DNA from: Hyphomicrobiales bacterium
GTDB taxonomy: Bacteria; Pseudomonadota; Alphaproteobacteria; Rhizobiales; Phreatobacteraceae
NCBI GenBank assembly: GCA_017304475.1
Contig: JAFKKV010000018.1
Location: forward strand, 124,001 to 188,000
Direction of reading: 5' to 3'
Length of the DNA stretch: 64,000 bases
Part shown: piece after piece, positions 16,600-24,617 of the stretch
How positions within the stretch are numbered: position 1 is the stretch's first letter
Layout of the letters: each line of letters starts with the position of its first letter
Notes under the pieces: generated by a model
Seen by the model: the letters and a program-made list of their open reading frames with translations, nothing else
Told to the model about the DNA's origin: nothing
The model's database searches: none
Position numbers and translations under genes: made by a program

Positions 16600-16785
16600 A
16601 TGAAAGACTTTCTCACCGCCTTGGGCCTGGTCCTCGTCATCGAGGGCATCCTGCTCGCCGCCTTGCCGATGCGGGTGCGCCAGGCACTGGAAATCATGCG
16701 CCTGACGCCGATTCAGCAATTGCGCATCATCGGTCTCGTCTCGGCGATTCTCGGGCTCGGCGTCATCTGGTGGATGCGTAGCTGA
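16600..16785 (+). CDS. DUF2065 family membrane protein (61 aa)
   Basis: A 61-residue protein with two hydrophobic helices: MKDFLTALGLVLVIEGILLAALP at the N-terminus and IGLVSAILGLGVIWWMRS at the C-terminus, joined by the conserved MRVRQALEIMRLTPIQQLRI segment. This is the DUF2065 (YjeT-like) layout. In many proteobacteria it follows hflKC, as here, but a terminator lies between, so it may have its own promoter. In rhizobia a DegP-type protease often comes next; here the next gene is sdhB. The function is unknown; an accessory role to HflKC/FtsH is a guess from gene order. Confidence 0.85.
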   Translation: MKDFLTALGLVLVIEGILLAALPMRVRQALEIMRLTPIQQLRIIGLVSAILGLGVIWWMRS

Positions 16786-16889
16786 CACGCGCTTGATCGG
16801 GACCGACCAAAGACCCGATTGACAAGCGGGCCCTCAGGATTGAAGGGAGGGGCAGCTTCGCTACATCTCGCGAGACTTGAAGACATACC

Positions 16890-17672
16890 ATGGCTCAGTT
16901 CACGCTTCCCAAGAACTCCAAGATCACCGAGGGCAAGGCCTGGCCCAAGCCGGCCGGCTCCAATCGCCTCAGCGAGTTCAAGATCTATCGCTGGAATCCG
17001 GACGACGGCGCCAATCCGCGCATCGACACCTATTACGTCGACCGCAACGATTGCGGCCCGATGGTTCTCGATGGCCTGATCTGGATCAAGAACAAGGTCG
17101 ACCCGACGCTGACCTTCCGCCGCTCCTGCCGCGAAGGCATCTGCGGCTCCTGCGCCATGAATATCGACGGCACCAACACGCTGGCCTGCACCAAGGGCAT
17201 GGACGAGGTGAAGGCGGGCGCGGTGAAGATCTATCCGTTGCCGCACATGCCGGTGGTCAAGGACCTCGTGCCCGACCTGACCCGTTTCTACACCCAACAC
17301 GCCTCCATCGAGCCCTGGCTGAAGACGACGACGGCCCAGCCCGAAAAGGAATGGCGCCAGTCCAAGGAGGACCGCGAAAAGCTCGACGGCCTCTATGAAT
17401 GCATCCTGTGCGCCTGCTGCTCGACCTCCTGCCCGAGCTATTGGTGGAACGGCGACCGCTATCTCGGCCCGGCGATCCTGCTGCAGGCCTATCGCTGGCT
17501 GATCGATTCGCGTGACGAGGCGACCGGCGAGCGGCTCGACAATCTCGAGGATCCGTTCCGTCTCTATCGCTGCCACACCATCATGAACTGCTCCAAGGCC
17601 TGCCCGAAGGGCCTGAACCCGGCCAAGGCGATCGCCGAGATCAAGAAGATGATGGTGGCGCGTCAGGTCTGA
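16890..17672 (+). CDS. sdhB: Succinate dehydrogenase iron-sulfur subunit SdhB
   Basis: A 260-residue subunit of complex II that passes electrons from the flavin of SdhA to ubiquinone. All three cluster motifs are intact: 2Fe-2S cysteines 80, 85, 88 and 100 (SCREGICGSC), 4Fe-4S cysteines 171, 174, 177 with 181 (CILCACCSTSC), and 3Fe-4S cysteines 228, 234 and 238 (CHTIMNCSKAC). The ATG at 16890 gives standard length. It is odd that sdhC, sdhD and sdhA are not beside it: the gene stands alone between DUF2065 and creD, so the other subunits must be made elsewhere. It is followed by a hairpin that also starts a repeat tract. Confidence 0.95.
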   Translation: MAQFTLPKNSKITEGKAWPKPAGSNRLSEFKIYRWNPDDGANPRIDTYYVDRNDCGPMVLDGLIWIKNKVDPTLTFRRSCREGICGSCAMNIDGTNTLACTKGMDEVKAGAVKIYPLPHMPVVKDLVPDLTRFYTQHASIEPWLKTTTAQPEKEWRQSKEDREKLDGLYECILCACCSTSCPSYWWNGDRYLGPAILLQAYRWLIDSRDEATGERLDNLEDPFRLYRCHTIMNCSKACPKGLNPAKAIAEIKKMMVARQV

Positions 17673-17680
17673 CGCCCCCT

Positions 17681-17839
17681 GCGGCGGCCCTTGCTGCCGC
17701 TTTTGGCTGACGGTGCCGGGTTGGGCGCTACCGGCGGCGGCCCTTGCCGCCGCTCTTCGCCAGCGCTGCCAGGTTTGATGCTTCCGGCGGTGGTTCGTTC
17801 CGCCGCCCTTCCGCCACGGAAACTCCTCGGCTGCTCCAG
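17681..17839. repeat. Tandem 53-bp hairpin repeats, three degenerate copies
   Basis: A unit starting GCGGCGGCCCTTGC and closing TGCCGC begins at 17681, 17734 and 17787, an exact 53-bp period. Copies 1 and 2 agree well through the stem, the T-rich step after it, and the following GCTG/GGTT segment; copy 3 keeps mainly the stem. Each stem (for example GCGGCGG/CCGCCGC) is followed by TTTT or TCTT, so copy 1 can serve as the sdhB terminator. The period is not a multiple of three, so it is not a coding repeat. Confidence 0.7.
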
Positions 17840-17905
17840 GTTGTGACCGTGGAGTCGCCGTCACGCTCGCGTGAGTTTGAACCTCCGTTCACGGGAGGTT
17901 CATCC

Positions 17906-19246
17906 ATGGCTTCTGGATATCAGCTGATCCGATCCCCCTTTTTCAAGCTCGCCGTGATCGGCGTGCTGACCGTGCTGCTCGTCATTCCCCTGGTCGCCAT
18001 TTCATCGCTGCGCGGCGAGCGCTCGCAGCGCGCTGCCGAGGTGATCAGCGAGGTCTCCGGCGCCTGGGCCGGCGAGCAGACGATCGTCGGTCCCATCCTG
18101 CTATTGCCCTATGTCAGCCGCGCCCGCGACGGCCAGGACATGCGCACGGTCAGGCGCGTCCTGGCGGTCCTGCCGGAAACGTTGCGCCAGAACGGCGATC
18201 TCAAGGTCGAGCAACGCCGCCGCGGCATCTTCGAGGTGCCGGTCTACCGGGGCGAGATCGATATCGATGCCCGCTTCGCGCCGGTCGACATCACGCGCAT
18301 CGACCCGTCGGCCATCGCGCCGGTTTGGGAGGAGGCGGCGGTGGTCTTCCATGTGCTCGATGCGCGCGGCCTGCAGCGAGAAGTCTCCGTGCGCGTCGGC
18401 GGCAGCGTGACGCCGCTGGAACCGGGCGCGGGACCGGCCACGTTCCAGGTGCCGACGCTCTACGCGCCGGTCGGCGGCGTCGACGGCACGGCGCCCTTCA
18501 ATGTCGCCGCGCGTTTCGATCTCAAGGGCTCGCAGGCTTTCGGCCTCGCACCGATCGGCCGGACCTCGACGATCGCGCTGCGGTCCAACTGGAGCCATCC
18601 GAGCTTCTTCGGCGCCTTCCTGCCGGCCGAACGGGAGATCGGCGAGGCCGGCTTCTCGGCGAGCTGGGCGGTGCCGCACTATGCCCGCCCCGTGCCGCAG
18701 GCCTTCATCGCGGAGCCGGCGCTGTTCCAGCGGCTGGTCGCGGCGCGCTCGGGCGTGCGGCTGTTCCAGCCGGTCGATATCTATCACCTGGTCGAGCGGG
18801 CGCTGAAATATGGCGTCCTGGTCATCGGTGCCGCCTTCCTGGTGGTCTTCCTCCTGGAGATCCTGGCGGCGCGTTCGTTCCATCCGATCCAATATCTCAT
18901 GGTCGGCGCGGCGCTGACGATGTTCTACCTGCTCCTCCTGTCATTTGCCGAGCATATCGGCTTCATCGCGGCCTATGGCCTGGCGAGCGCCGCCGTCATC
19001 GGTCTCGTCTCGCTCTATGTCGGGCTGGCCTTCGGCCGGCTCAGGGAAGGCGCCATGGTCGCCGGCGAGCTCGGTCTGGCCTATGGCCTGCTCTTCGTCG
19101 TGCTGCGTTCGGAGGACTATGCGCTGGTCACCGGCGCGATCGTCGTCTTCGCGGCGCTGGCGGCGGTCATGCTCGCCACCGTCAAGACCGACTGGTCGTC
19201 GCTGTCGGGCAAATCAGTTAAGGAAAAACCGGCTGCGACGTCGTAA
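17906..19246 (+). CDS. creD: CreD family inner membrane protein
   Basis: A 446-residue protein: an N-terminal membrane helix (about 13-34, LAVIGVLTVLLVIPLVAIS), a conserved GERSQRAAEVISEVSGAWAGEQTIVGPILLLPY stretch, a large beta-rich periplasmic part, and about six closely packed helices at the C-terminus (from LVIGAAFLVVFLLE). CreD is linked to envelope stress, beta-lactam response and colicin E2 tolerance. The ATG at 17906 follows GGGAGG by 7 bp; the frame is open for 54 more codons, but those run through the repeat tract and are not coding. There is no creABC regulator set here. Molecular function remains unknown. Confidence 0.88.
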   Translation: MASGYQLIRSPFFKLAVIGVLTVLLVIPLVAISSLRGERSQRAAEVISEVSGAWAGEQTIVGPILLLPYVSRARDGQDMRTVRRVLAVLPETLRQNGDLKVEQRRRGIFEVPVYRGEIDIDARFAPVDITRIDPSAIAPVWEEAAVVFHVLDARGLQREVSVRVGGSVTPLEPGAGPATFQVPTLYAPVGGVDGTAPFNVAARFDLKGSQAFGLAPIGRTSTIALRSNWSHPSFFGAFLPAEREIGEAGFSASWAVPHYARPVPQAFIAEPALFQRLVAARSGVRLFQPVDIYHLVERALKYGVLVIGAAFLVVFLLEILAARSFHPIQYLMVGAALTMFYLLLLSFAEHIGFIAAYGLASAAVIGLVSLYVGLAFGRLREGAMVAGELGLAYGLLFVVLRSEDYALVTGAIVVFAALAAVMLATVKTDWSSLSGKSVKEKPAATS

Positions 19247-19368
19247 AGGATCGGTTAACGATAAGCTGAGCATCGTCGCGATGTCGCTCCATCGCCATGG
19301 ATCCGCCGCAGCTTGCGTCGACCGTGGCAGTGTGGCGGTATCGCGCCGTCATTTTTCGGGACCCCTTC

Positions 19369-20073
19369 ATGCTGACGCGCTCCGTCGCCCTTCTTCTCGC
19401 CTCGGCTGCGCTTGCCGGCTGTGCCTCGGACCGTTTCGGTGACTTCTCCCAGGCATCGATGCCCAGGACCGGTTCGCAGCGCATCGACGGCGGCTACGGC
19501 CAGCCGCAGCCCATGACACCGGCGCCGCAGCGCCGCCCGTCGGCCGCCGACGAGGACGTCATTGCCGGGGGCCAGCAGGCACCGGATCAGTCGGTCGCCG
19601 CCGAAGACATCCCGCCGCCGCCCGGCACGGGCCGCACGTCCGATGTCGGCCCCTCCGCGATCGACCCGGCTTTGCGTCCGGCAAGCCCGTCCGAGCAGCC
19701 GCGCATCATGGTCGAGGAGCCGCCGCCGCGTGGCAGCGCAGGCGCGCCGGCGGCGGTTGCCGCCCTGCCGCGCCAGGAGGCCCCGCGCGCCGCCGCACCT
19801 TCGGCCACGACGATTGCCGGCACCTGGACGGTGACGGATGCCGGCGACCGCTGCCGGATCACCTTGACCTCGACGCCGCTGTTCGAGTTCTACCGCGCCA
19901 GTCCGCAGAACTGCCGGGCGCCGTCGCTGGCGCGCATCAATGCCTGGGAGCAGCGCGGCTCGGAAGTGGTGCTGCTGCAGCCGGGCGGCCGGGTCGCCGC
20001 GCGGCTGTTCCCGCAAGGATCGGGCTATTCCGGCGCCACCGCGACCGGCGCCACCGTGACGATGGCGCGCTGA
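19369..20073 (+). CDS. Lipoprotein with AprI/Inh metalloprotease-inhibitor domain
   Basis: A 234-residue lipoprotein: signal MLTRSVALLLASAALAGC with lipid-bearing Cys18, then about 130 residues of Pro/Ala/Gln-rich linker, then a beta-barrel Inh-type domain (about 145-225) beginning IAGTWTVTDAGDRCRITL. Two cysteines (GDRCRI and PQNCRAP) probably form the disulfide seen in Inh. The layout is like Brucella Omp19, an outer-membrane lipoprotein and protease inhibitor. I chose the ATG at 19369 because it opens the signal peptide. The protease target, if any, is unknown. It converges on a GNAT gene with a 9-bp gap. Confidence 0.8.
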   Translation: MLTRSVALLLASAALAGCASDRFGDFSQASMPRTGSQRIDGGYGQPQPMTPAPQRRPSAADEDVIAGGQQAPDQSVAAEDIPPPPGTGRTSDVGPSAIDPALRPASPSEQPRIMVEEPPPRGSAGAPAAVAALPRQEAPRAAAPSATTIAGTWTVTDAGDRCRITLTSTPLFEFYRASPQNCRAPSLARINAWEQRGSEVVLLQPGGRVAARLFPQGSGYSGATATGATVTMAR

Positions 20074-20082
20074 CCGCCCAGG

Positions 20083-20688
20083 TCAGCTCTCGCCCCGGCC
20101 GGCGATCTCGGTGGACCGCCTGCTCGCCCGCTTCATCAGGTTCAGCTGGGCGTCCAGCACGGTGGCGGCGACCGACGAGCCGTCGCGCCAGGCTTCGCGC
20201 CAGAGCGACAGGGGGCTCGCGGGTTCGGCCTTGACGTCGGCGAAGACGTCGCCCGAGGCATAGCTGATCTTGCCGTCGAAACGGGCGGCCAGCCGCTGCA
20301 TGGCGCGGTTGGCCGGCAGGCAGGTCATCACCAGGCTCCGGACGCCGCGATTGCGGGCGGTCAGCAGCAGGCGCCCGAACAGCGCGGTGCCGATGCCGGT
20401 CAGCCGCCAGGCTTCTTCCACCGTCACGGCGACCTCGGCGGCATTGTCTTCGAGCAGCCGCAATTCGGCGGCGCCACGCAGAACCCCGTCGACCAGGAAG
20501 CCGTGGACCAGCGCATCGGCGCCGAGCGCGGTCTCGGCATAGCCGGAAATGGTGTCGTCCGAGACGCCCGCGGCGAAGCGGCAGTGGCGCGCTTCCGGAT
20601 CGAGCCGCAGGAAATGCTCGCGCAGCAGCGCGGTTTCCCAGGGCATCAGCTTGCGGATCACGCCGGACGCAGTGAGCTCGTCGGTCAT
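20083..20688 (-). CDS. GNAT family N-acetyltransferase
   Basis: A 201-residue protein with one GNAT fold. The acetyl-CoA loop reads WRLTGIGTALFGRLL at about residues 90-104 (a variant of Q/RxxGxG/A), preceded by a VAVTVEE strand and followed by SLVMTCLPANRAMQRLAARF, where Asn aligns with the usual catalytic-loop position. The ATG at 20688 (MTDELTASG) gives normal length; the longer open frame upstream has no family match. The C-terminal 40 residues are helical and basic (LMKRASRRST). The substrate is unknown. It reads away from creD and lies after rpmE on the same strand. Confidence 0.75.
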   Translation of the reverse strand: MTDELTASGVIRKLMPWETALLREHFLRLDPEARHCRFAAGVSDDTISGYAETALGADALVHGFLVDGVLRGAAELRLLEDNAAEVAVTVEEAWRLTGIGTALFGRLLLTARNRGVRSLVMTCLPANRAMQRLAARFDGKISYASGDVFADVKAEPASPLSLWREAWRDGSSVAATVLDAQLNLMKRASRRSTEIAGRGES

Positions 20689-20917
20689 CCTATGGTCCTC
20701 GTTTGTCCGCCAACCGGCGGCCCATGACGTGGAACCCTCGAGCCTTGAACGTCGTTTCCCTCGACCGGGCGTTCTTAGCGCGGGTATTCCGTTGAGAACC
20801 AGCTCTAAGTTTGCAGTGCAGCATGACAAGGGCGTGATCGCGACCCCGATGCGGCGGCGAGCCCAACGGCAGATGAACGCGCCGGCCCCAGCGTCTTCCA
20901 CAAGCCTGTGGACAAAC

Positions 20918-20943
20918 GAAAACCCCGGCCGCGAGGCCGGGGT
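20918..20943 (-). terminator. Rho-independent terminator after rpmE
   Basis: On the minus strand ACCCCGGCC (20943-20935) pairs with GGCCGGGGT (20930-20922) around a 4-base loop and runs into TTTTCG, 27 bp after the rpmE stop. It separates rpmE from the downstream GNAT gene. Confidence 0.85.
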
Positions 20944-20969
20944 CTGGCTTCACCAGCAGGGGTGAGAGC

Positions 20970-21203
20970 TTACTTCTTCAGTGCGACGCCGAGATTGCCG
21001 AAGCGCTGGTTGAAGCGCGACAGGCGGCCGCCGCGATCCATCAGCTGCTGCGTGCCGCCGGTCCAGGCCGGGTGCGACTTCGGATCGATGTCGAGCTGCA
21101 GCGTGTCGCCCGGCTTGCCGTAGGTCGAGCGGGTCGTGTACTCGGTGCCGTCGGTCATGACGACCTTGATGGTGTGGTATTCAGGATGGATGCCGGTCTT
21201 CAT
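20970..21203 (-). CDS. rpmE: 50S ribosomal protein L31
   Basis: A 77-residue L31, MKTGIHPEYHTIKVVMTDGT at the start and the conserved SHPAWTGGTQQLMDRGGRLSRF block in the C-terminal half. It has no cysteine at all, so it is the zinc-free (C-) form rather than the CxxC zinc form; this is the usual form in many rhizobia. It is a peripheral protein of the large subunit that bridges to the small subunit. It is divergent from the ABC exporter with a 152-bp gap that should hold both promoters, and is followed by a strong terminator. Confidence 0.95.
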   Translation of the reverse strand: MKTGIHPEYHTIKVVMTDGTEYTTRSTYGKPGDTLQLDIDPKSHPAWTGGTQQLMDRGGRLSRFNQRFGNLGVALKK

Positions 21204-21355
21204 GGGTCGTCCTCAAAGGGCGCCGGATCGGTCATACGCCGGCACGCGGGTCGTCCTGTGACGAGAAGCCGCGCTCATACGCGAAGTCCGTCGGGTTTTC
21301 AAGACACGATGGACGCTTGATAAGCGCAGCCGCGCAATAACCATGGGATTGCAGC

Positions 21356-23167
21356 ATGAGCATCGCCGCATCGTCAGCAGATCGGCCGACGGAAGCCTCG
21401 CCGGAGAAGAAGCGCCGCCTCAGGCCGCTGCTCGGGCTGATGCCTTATGCCCTGCGTTATCCGGGCCTGCTGGTCGGCGCGGCCATTGCCTTGACCGTCG
21501 CTTCGCTCGCGACGCTGGCCGTGCCGCTGGCGATCCGCCGGATGATCGATTTCGGTTTCTCCACCGACGGCATGATCACCCAGTATTTCGGCATGCTGAT
21601 CATCGTCGCGGCGGTTCTGGCGATCGCCTCGGCCTCGCGTTTCTATCTGGTCACGACGATCGGCGAGCGGGTGGTGGCCGATGTCCGCTCGGCCGTCTTC
21701 CAGCATCTGACGACGCTGTCGCCGAGCTTTTTCGATACCGCCAAGACCGGCGACGTGATCTCCCGGCTGACCGCCGACACCACCCAGATCAAGGCGGCAG
21801 TCGGCGTCTCCGTCTCGATCGCGCTGCGCAATCTCATCATGTTCGTCGGCGCCCTGGCGATGATGGTCGTCACCAGCCCCAAACTGTCGCTCTACGCGGT
21901 TGCCGCGATCCCGCTTCTGGTCCTGCCGCTGGTGGCCTTCGGCCGCGACGTGCGCCGCCGCTCGCGCATCGCCCAGGATCGCCTCGCCGACGCTTCCGCC
22001 TATGCCAATGAGAATATCCAGGCGGCGCGCACGATGCAGGCCTTCACCGCCGAGCGTACGGTATCGGCCCGTTTCATCGCGGCGGCGGAAGAGGCCTTCG
22101 CGACCGCGCGCAGTGCCAACAAGGCGCGCGCCATCCTCACCGCCGTAGTCATCTTCCTGGTGTTCTCCAGCGTGGTGGCGATCCTCTGGGCCGGCGCCCA
22201 GGAGGTGCTGGCCGGCACCATGTCGAGCGGCCGCCTGTCGCAATTCGTGCTCTATGCGGTGTTCGGCGCCGGTGCGCTGTCCGAACTCTCGCAGGTCTGG
22301 AGCGAGATCAGCCAGGCGGCCGGTGCCGCCGAGCGGCTGAGCGAGATCATGGCGATCGAGCCGGCGGTCAAGGCGCCCGCCAGCCCGCTGCCGCTGCCGG
22401 AGCCGCCGCGCGGCGAGATCGGCTTCGTCGCGGTGCGCTTCAGCTATCCGGTCCGGCCGGAGACCAAGGTCCTCGACGACGTCACCTTCACGGTGAAACG
22501 CGGCGAGAAGGTCGCGATCGTCGGGCCGTCGGGGGCGGGCAAGTCGACGCTGTTCGCCCTGCTGCTGCGCTTCTATGACCCGGTCGGGGGGGTGATCCGT
22601 TTCGACGGGGTGGCGCTCGATCAGGCCGACCCGCAGGCCCTGCGCCGGCGCATCGCCATGGTGCCGCAGGATGTCGCGGTGTTCGCCGCGAGCGTCGCCG
22701 ACAATATCCGCTACGGCCGGCCGGAGGCGAGCGACGCCGAGGTGGTGGAGGCCGCCAAGCTCGCCTTCGCCGACGAATTCATCATGAAGCTGCCGGGCGG
22801 CTATGCGAGCCTGATCGGCGAGCGCGGCGTGACGCTGTCCGGCGGCCAGCGCCAGCGCATCGCCATTGCCCGCGCGATCCTGCGCGACGCGCCGCTGCTG
22901 CTGCTCGACGAGGCGACCTCGGCCCTGGATGCCGAGAGCGAGACCATGGTCCAGGCCGCGCTGGAACGGCTGATGCAGGGCCGCACGACCCTGGTCATCG
23001 CCCATCGCCTTGCGACCGTGCTCGGCTGCGACCGCATCCTGGTGATGGACGAGGGGCGCATCGTCGAGGAAGGCACCCATGCCGAACTCGCCGCCAGCGG
23101 CGGGCTCTATGCCCGGCTCGCCGACCTGCAGTTCAATGGTGGCCAGGCGCCGGCGCCCACACCATGA
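21356..23167 (+). CDS. ABC exporter, fused permease and ATPase (MsbA/MDR-like half transporter)
   Basis: A 603-residue half transporter. Six membrane helices span about residues 35-310, with the type IV exporter intracellular loop FFDTAKTGDVISRLTADTTQIK. The ATPase domain has Walker A GPSGAGKST (about 390), the Q-loop MVPQD, the signature LSGGQRQR (about 494), Walker B LLLLDEAT (about 516) and the switch His in IAHRL. It should work as a homodimer exporting lipids or hydrophobic compounds. The first 25 residues are a charged cytoplasmic extension. It is divergent from rpmE. Its last 35 bp overlap the 3' end of a convergent GNAT gene. The substrate is unknown. Confidence 0.9.
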   Translation: MSIAASSADRPTEASPEKKRRLRPLLGLMPYALRYPGLLVGAAIALTVASLATLAVPLAIRRMIDFGFSTDGMITQYFGMLIIVAAVLAIASASRFYLVTTIGERVVADVRSAVFQHLTTLSPSFFDTAKTGDVISRLTADTTQIKAAVGVSVSIALRNLIMFVGALAMMVVTSPKLSLYAVAAIPLLVLPLVAFGRDVRRRSRIAQDRLADASAYANENIQAARTMQAFTAERTVSARFIAAAEEAFATARSANKARAILTAVVIFLVFSSVVAILWAGAQEVLAGTMSSGRLSQFVLYAVFGAGALSELSQVWSEISQAAGAAERLSEIMAIEPAVKAPASPLPLPEPPRGEIGFVAVRFSYPVRPETKVLDDVTFTVKRGEKVAIVGPSGAGKSTLFALLLRFYDPVGGVIRFDGVALDQADPQALRRRIAMVPQDVAVFAASVADNIRYGRPEASDAEVVEAAKLAFADEFIMKLPGGYASLIGERGVTLSGGQRQRIAIARAILRDAPLLLLDEATSALDAESETMVQAALERLMQGRTTLVIAHRLATVLGCDRILVMDEGRIVEEGTHAELAASGGLYARLADLQFNGGQAPAPTP

Positions 23168-23591
23168 CGTCGATCGCGAAGCCCTGGCTGTTGGTCCGCT
23201 CGGCGGTCTTGGCGAAACCCTCGCGCCGGTAAAAGGCGATGGCGCGGGCATTGTCGGCATTGACGTCGAGCGACAGGCCATTGGGCGACAGCCGCTTGGC
23301 CTCGTCCATCAGCGCCCGCCCGGCGCCGGAGCCCTGGTGGCTAAGACCGACCAGCATCTGGTCGATCCAGCCGCCGGCCGGATCGACGGTGACGAAGCCT
23401 GCGAGCTCGGCGCCGGCGAAGGCGAGCGGGATCGCAACGCCCGCCCCGGCGAAAGCGGCAATGCGATCGACGAACCAGCCGCGCCGCCTGTCGAAATCGA
23501 TGGCCGGATAGGTCGCCGCCCAGGTCGCCACCCAGAGGCCCGACATGGCGCCGAGCTGGGCCGGGTCGAAGGCGGCGAGCCTGATCCTCAC
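23133..23591 (-). CDS. GNAT family N-acetyltransferase
   Basis: A 152-residue single-domain GNAT enzyme. The start is a GTG at 23591 that overlaps the stop of the upstream OmpA-like gene (GTGA), so translation is coupled. The acetyl-CoA loop is HQGSGAGRALMDEAK (about 87-101), preceded by IDQMLVG and followed by LDVNADNARAIAFYRREGF, the classical Asn-x(5)-FY motif that ends the fold. It probably acetylates a small-molecule or peptide amine. Its last 35 bp overlap the ABC exporter gene tail to tail. Any link to the OmpA/TolQ-like pair rests on operon position only. Confidence 0.78.
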   Translation of the reverse strand: MRIRLAAFDPAQLGAMSGLWVATWAATYPAIDFDRRRGWFVDRIAAFAGAGVAIPLAFAGAELAGFVTVDPAGGWIDQMLVGLSHQGSGAGRALMDEAKRLSPNGLSLDVNADNARAIAFYRREGFAKTAERTNSQGFAIDVMVWAPAPGHH

Positions 23592-24616
23592 CGGTCGGTC
23601 AGCCTGAGCTCGATGCGCCGGTTGCGCGCCAGGGCTTCGGGACTGTCGCCTTGTTCGATCGGCTGGAACTCGCCGAAACCGGCGGCGACCAGCCGTTGCG
23701 GCGGAATGCCCTTGCTGACGAGATATTGCACGACGGCAATGGCGCGCGCCGCCGACAGGTCCCAGTTGGAGGCGAAGCGGCCGCCGCTGATCGGCCGGGC
23801 ATCGGTATGGCCGTCGACCCTGAGCACCCATGGAATATCGGCGGGAATGTCGCGGGCGACCTGGTTCAGCGCGTCGGCCAGCTTGTCGAGTTCGGCGCGG
23901 CCGCCGGGCTCCAGCACGGCCTGGCTGGAGGCGAAGAACACCTCGGAGCCGAACACGAAGCGATCGCCGACCACCCGGATATCCGGCCGTTCGGCGAGGA
24001 TCTCGCGCAGGCGGCCGAAAAACTCCGAGCGGTAGCGCGACAGCTCCTGGACCCGCTGGGCCAGCGCCAGGTTCAGCCGGCGGCCGAGGTCGGAAATGCG
24101 TGTCTGCGAATCGCGGTCGCGGGCTTCGCTTGCCTGAAGCGCGTTTTCGATCGCCGCGAACTGCCGGCGCAAGGCCGCGATCTGCTGGTTCAGCAGCTCC
24201 ACCTGGGCAAGGGCTGCCTGGGCGGTCTGGCGCTGCAGCGCGATCTCGCCCTCGAGCGACTGCGCCCGGGTGGTCGCCGCACCCGCCTGGCCCTGGGCCT
24301 GGTCGGCCAGCGCCTGCAGCCGGCGCCGGTCCTGCTCGGTGGTGCCGAGCGTCGCGCTGATCGCCGACAGGTTTTCCTGCAGGCCCTGGCGCTGGCCGCG
24401 CTCCAACTGCAGCAGATCGCTCAGCTCGGCGATCTGCTGGTTCAGCCGGGTCATCACATTGTCCTTGCCGGCGATCTCGCGCGACAGGAAGAACTGCGCC
24501 AGCATGAAGACCGACAGCATGAAGATGATGGCCAGAAGGAAGGTCGACAGCGCGTCGACGAAACCGGGCCAATAGTCGATGCCCCGTTCGCCGCGCCGGT
24601 TTCGCGACAGGGCCAT
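23588..24616 (-). CDS. MotB/OmpA-like peptidoglycan-binding protein with coiled coil
   Basis: A 342-residue protein. A short cytoplasmic basic stretch is followed by a membrane helix at about 20-43 that carries an acidic residue near its start (GFVDALSTFLLAIIFML), like the proton-binding Asp of MotB/ExbD. A coiled coil of about 130 residues (55-185, heptads rich in Gln, Leu, Ala) leads to a C-terminal OmpA domain with LRVDGHTDARP and the closing ARNRRIELRLTDR, which grips peptidoglycan. The partner 1 bp upstream is a TolQ/MotA-like channel. Together they look like an ion-driven envelope machine, not a flagellar stator: no flagellar genes are near. Confidence 0.83.
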   Translation of the reverse strand: MALSRNRRGERGIDYWPGFVDALSTFLLAIIFMLSVFMLAQFFLSREIAGKDNVMTRLNQQIAELSDLLQLERGQRQGLQENLSAISATLGTTEQDRRRLQALADQAQGQAGAATTRAQSLEGEIALQRQTAQAALAQVELLNQQIAALRRQFAAIENALQASEARDRDSQTRISDLGRRLNLALAQRVQELSRYRSEFFGRLREILAERPDIRVVGDRFVFGSEVFFASSQAVLEPGGRAELDKLADALNQVARDIPADIPWVLRVDGHTDARPISGGRFASNWDLSAARAIAVVQYLVSKGIPPQRLVAAGFGEFQPIEQGDSPEALARNRRIELRLTDR

Positions 24617-24617
24617 C

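Noticed and set aside
17681..17839. Short tandem repeats considered as a CRISPR array
   Set aside because: The units are contiguous and degenerate with no unique spacers, and no cas genes are nearby.
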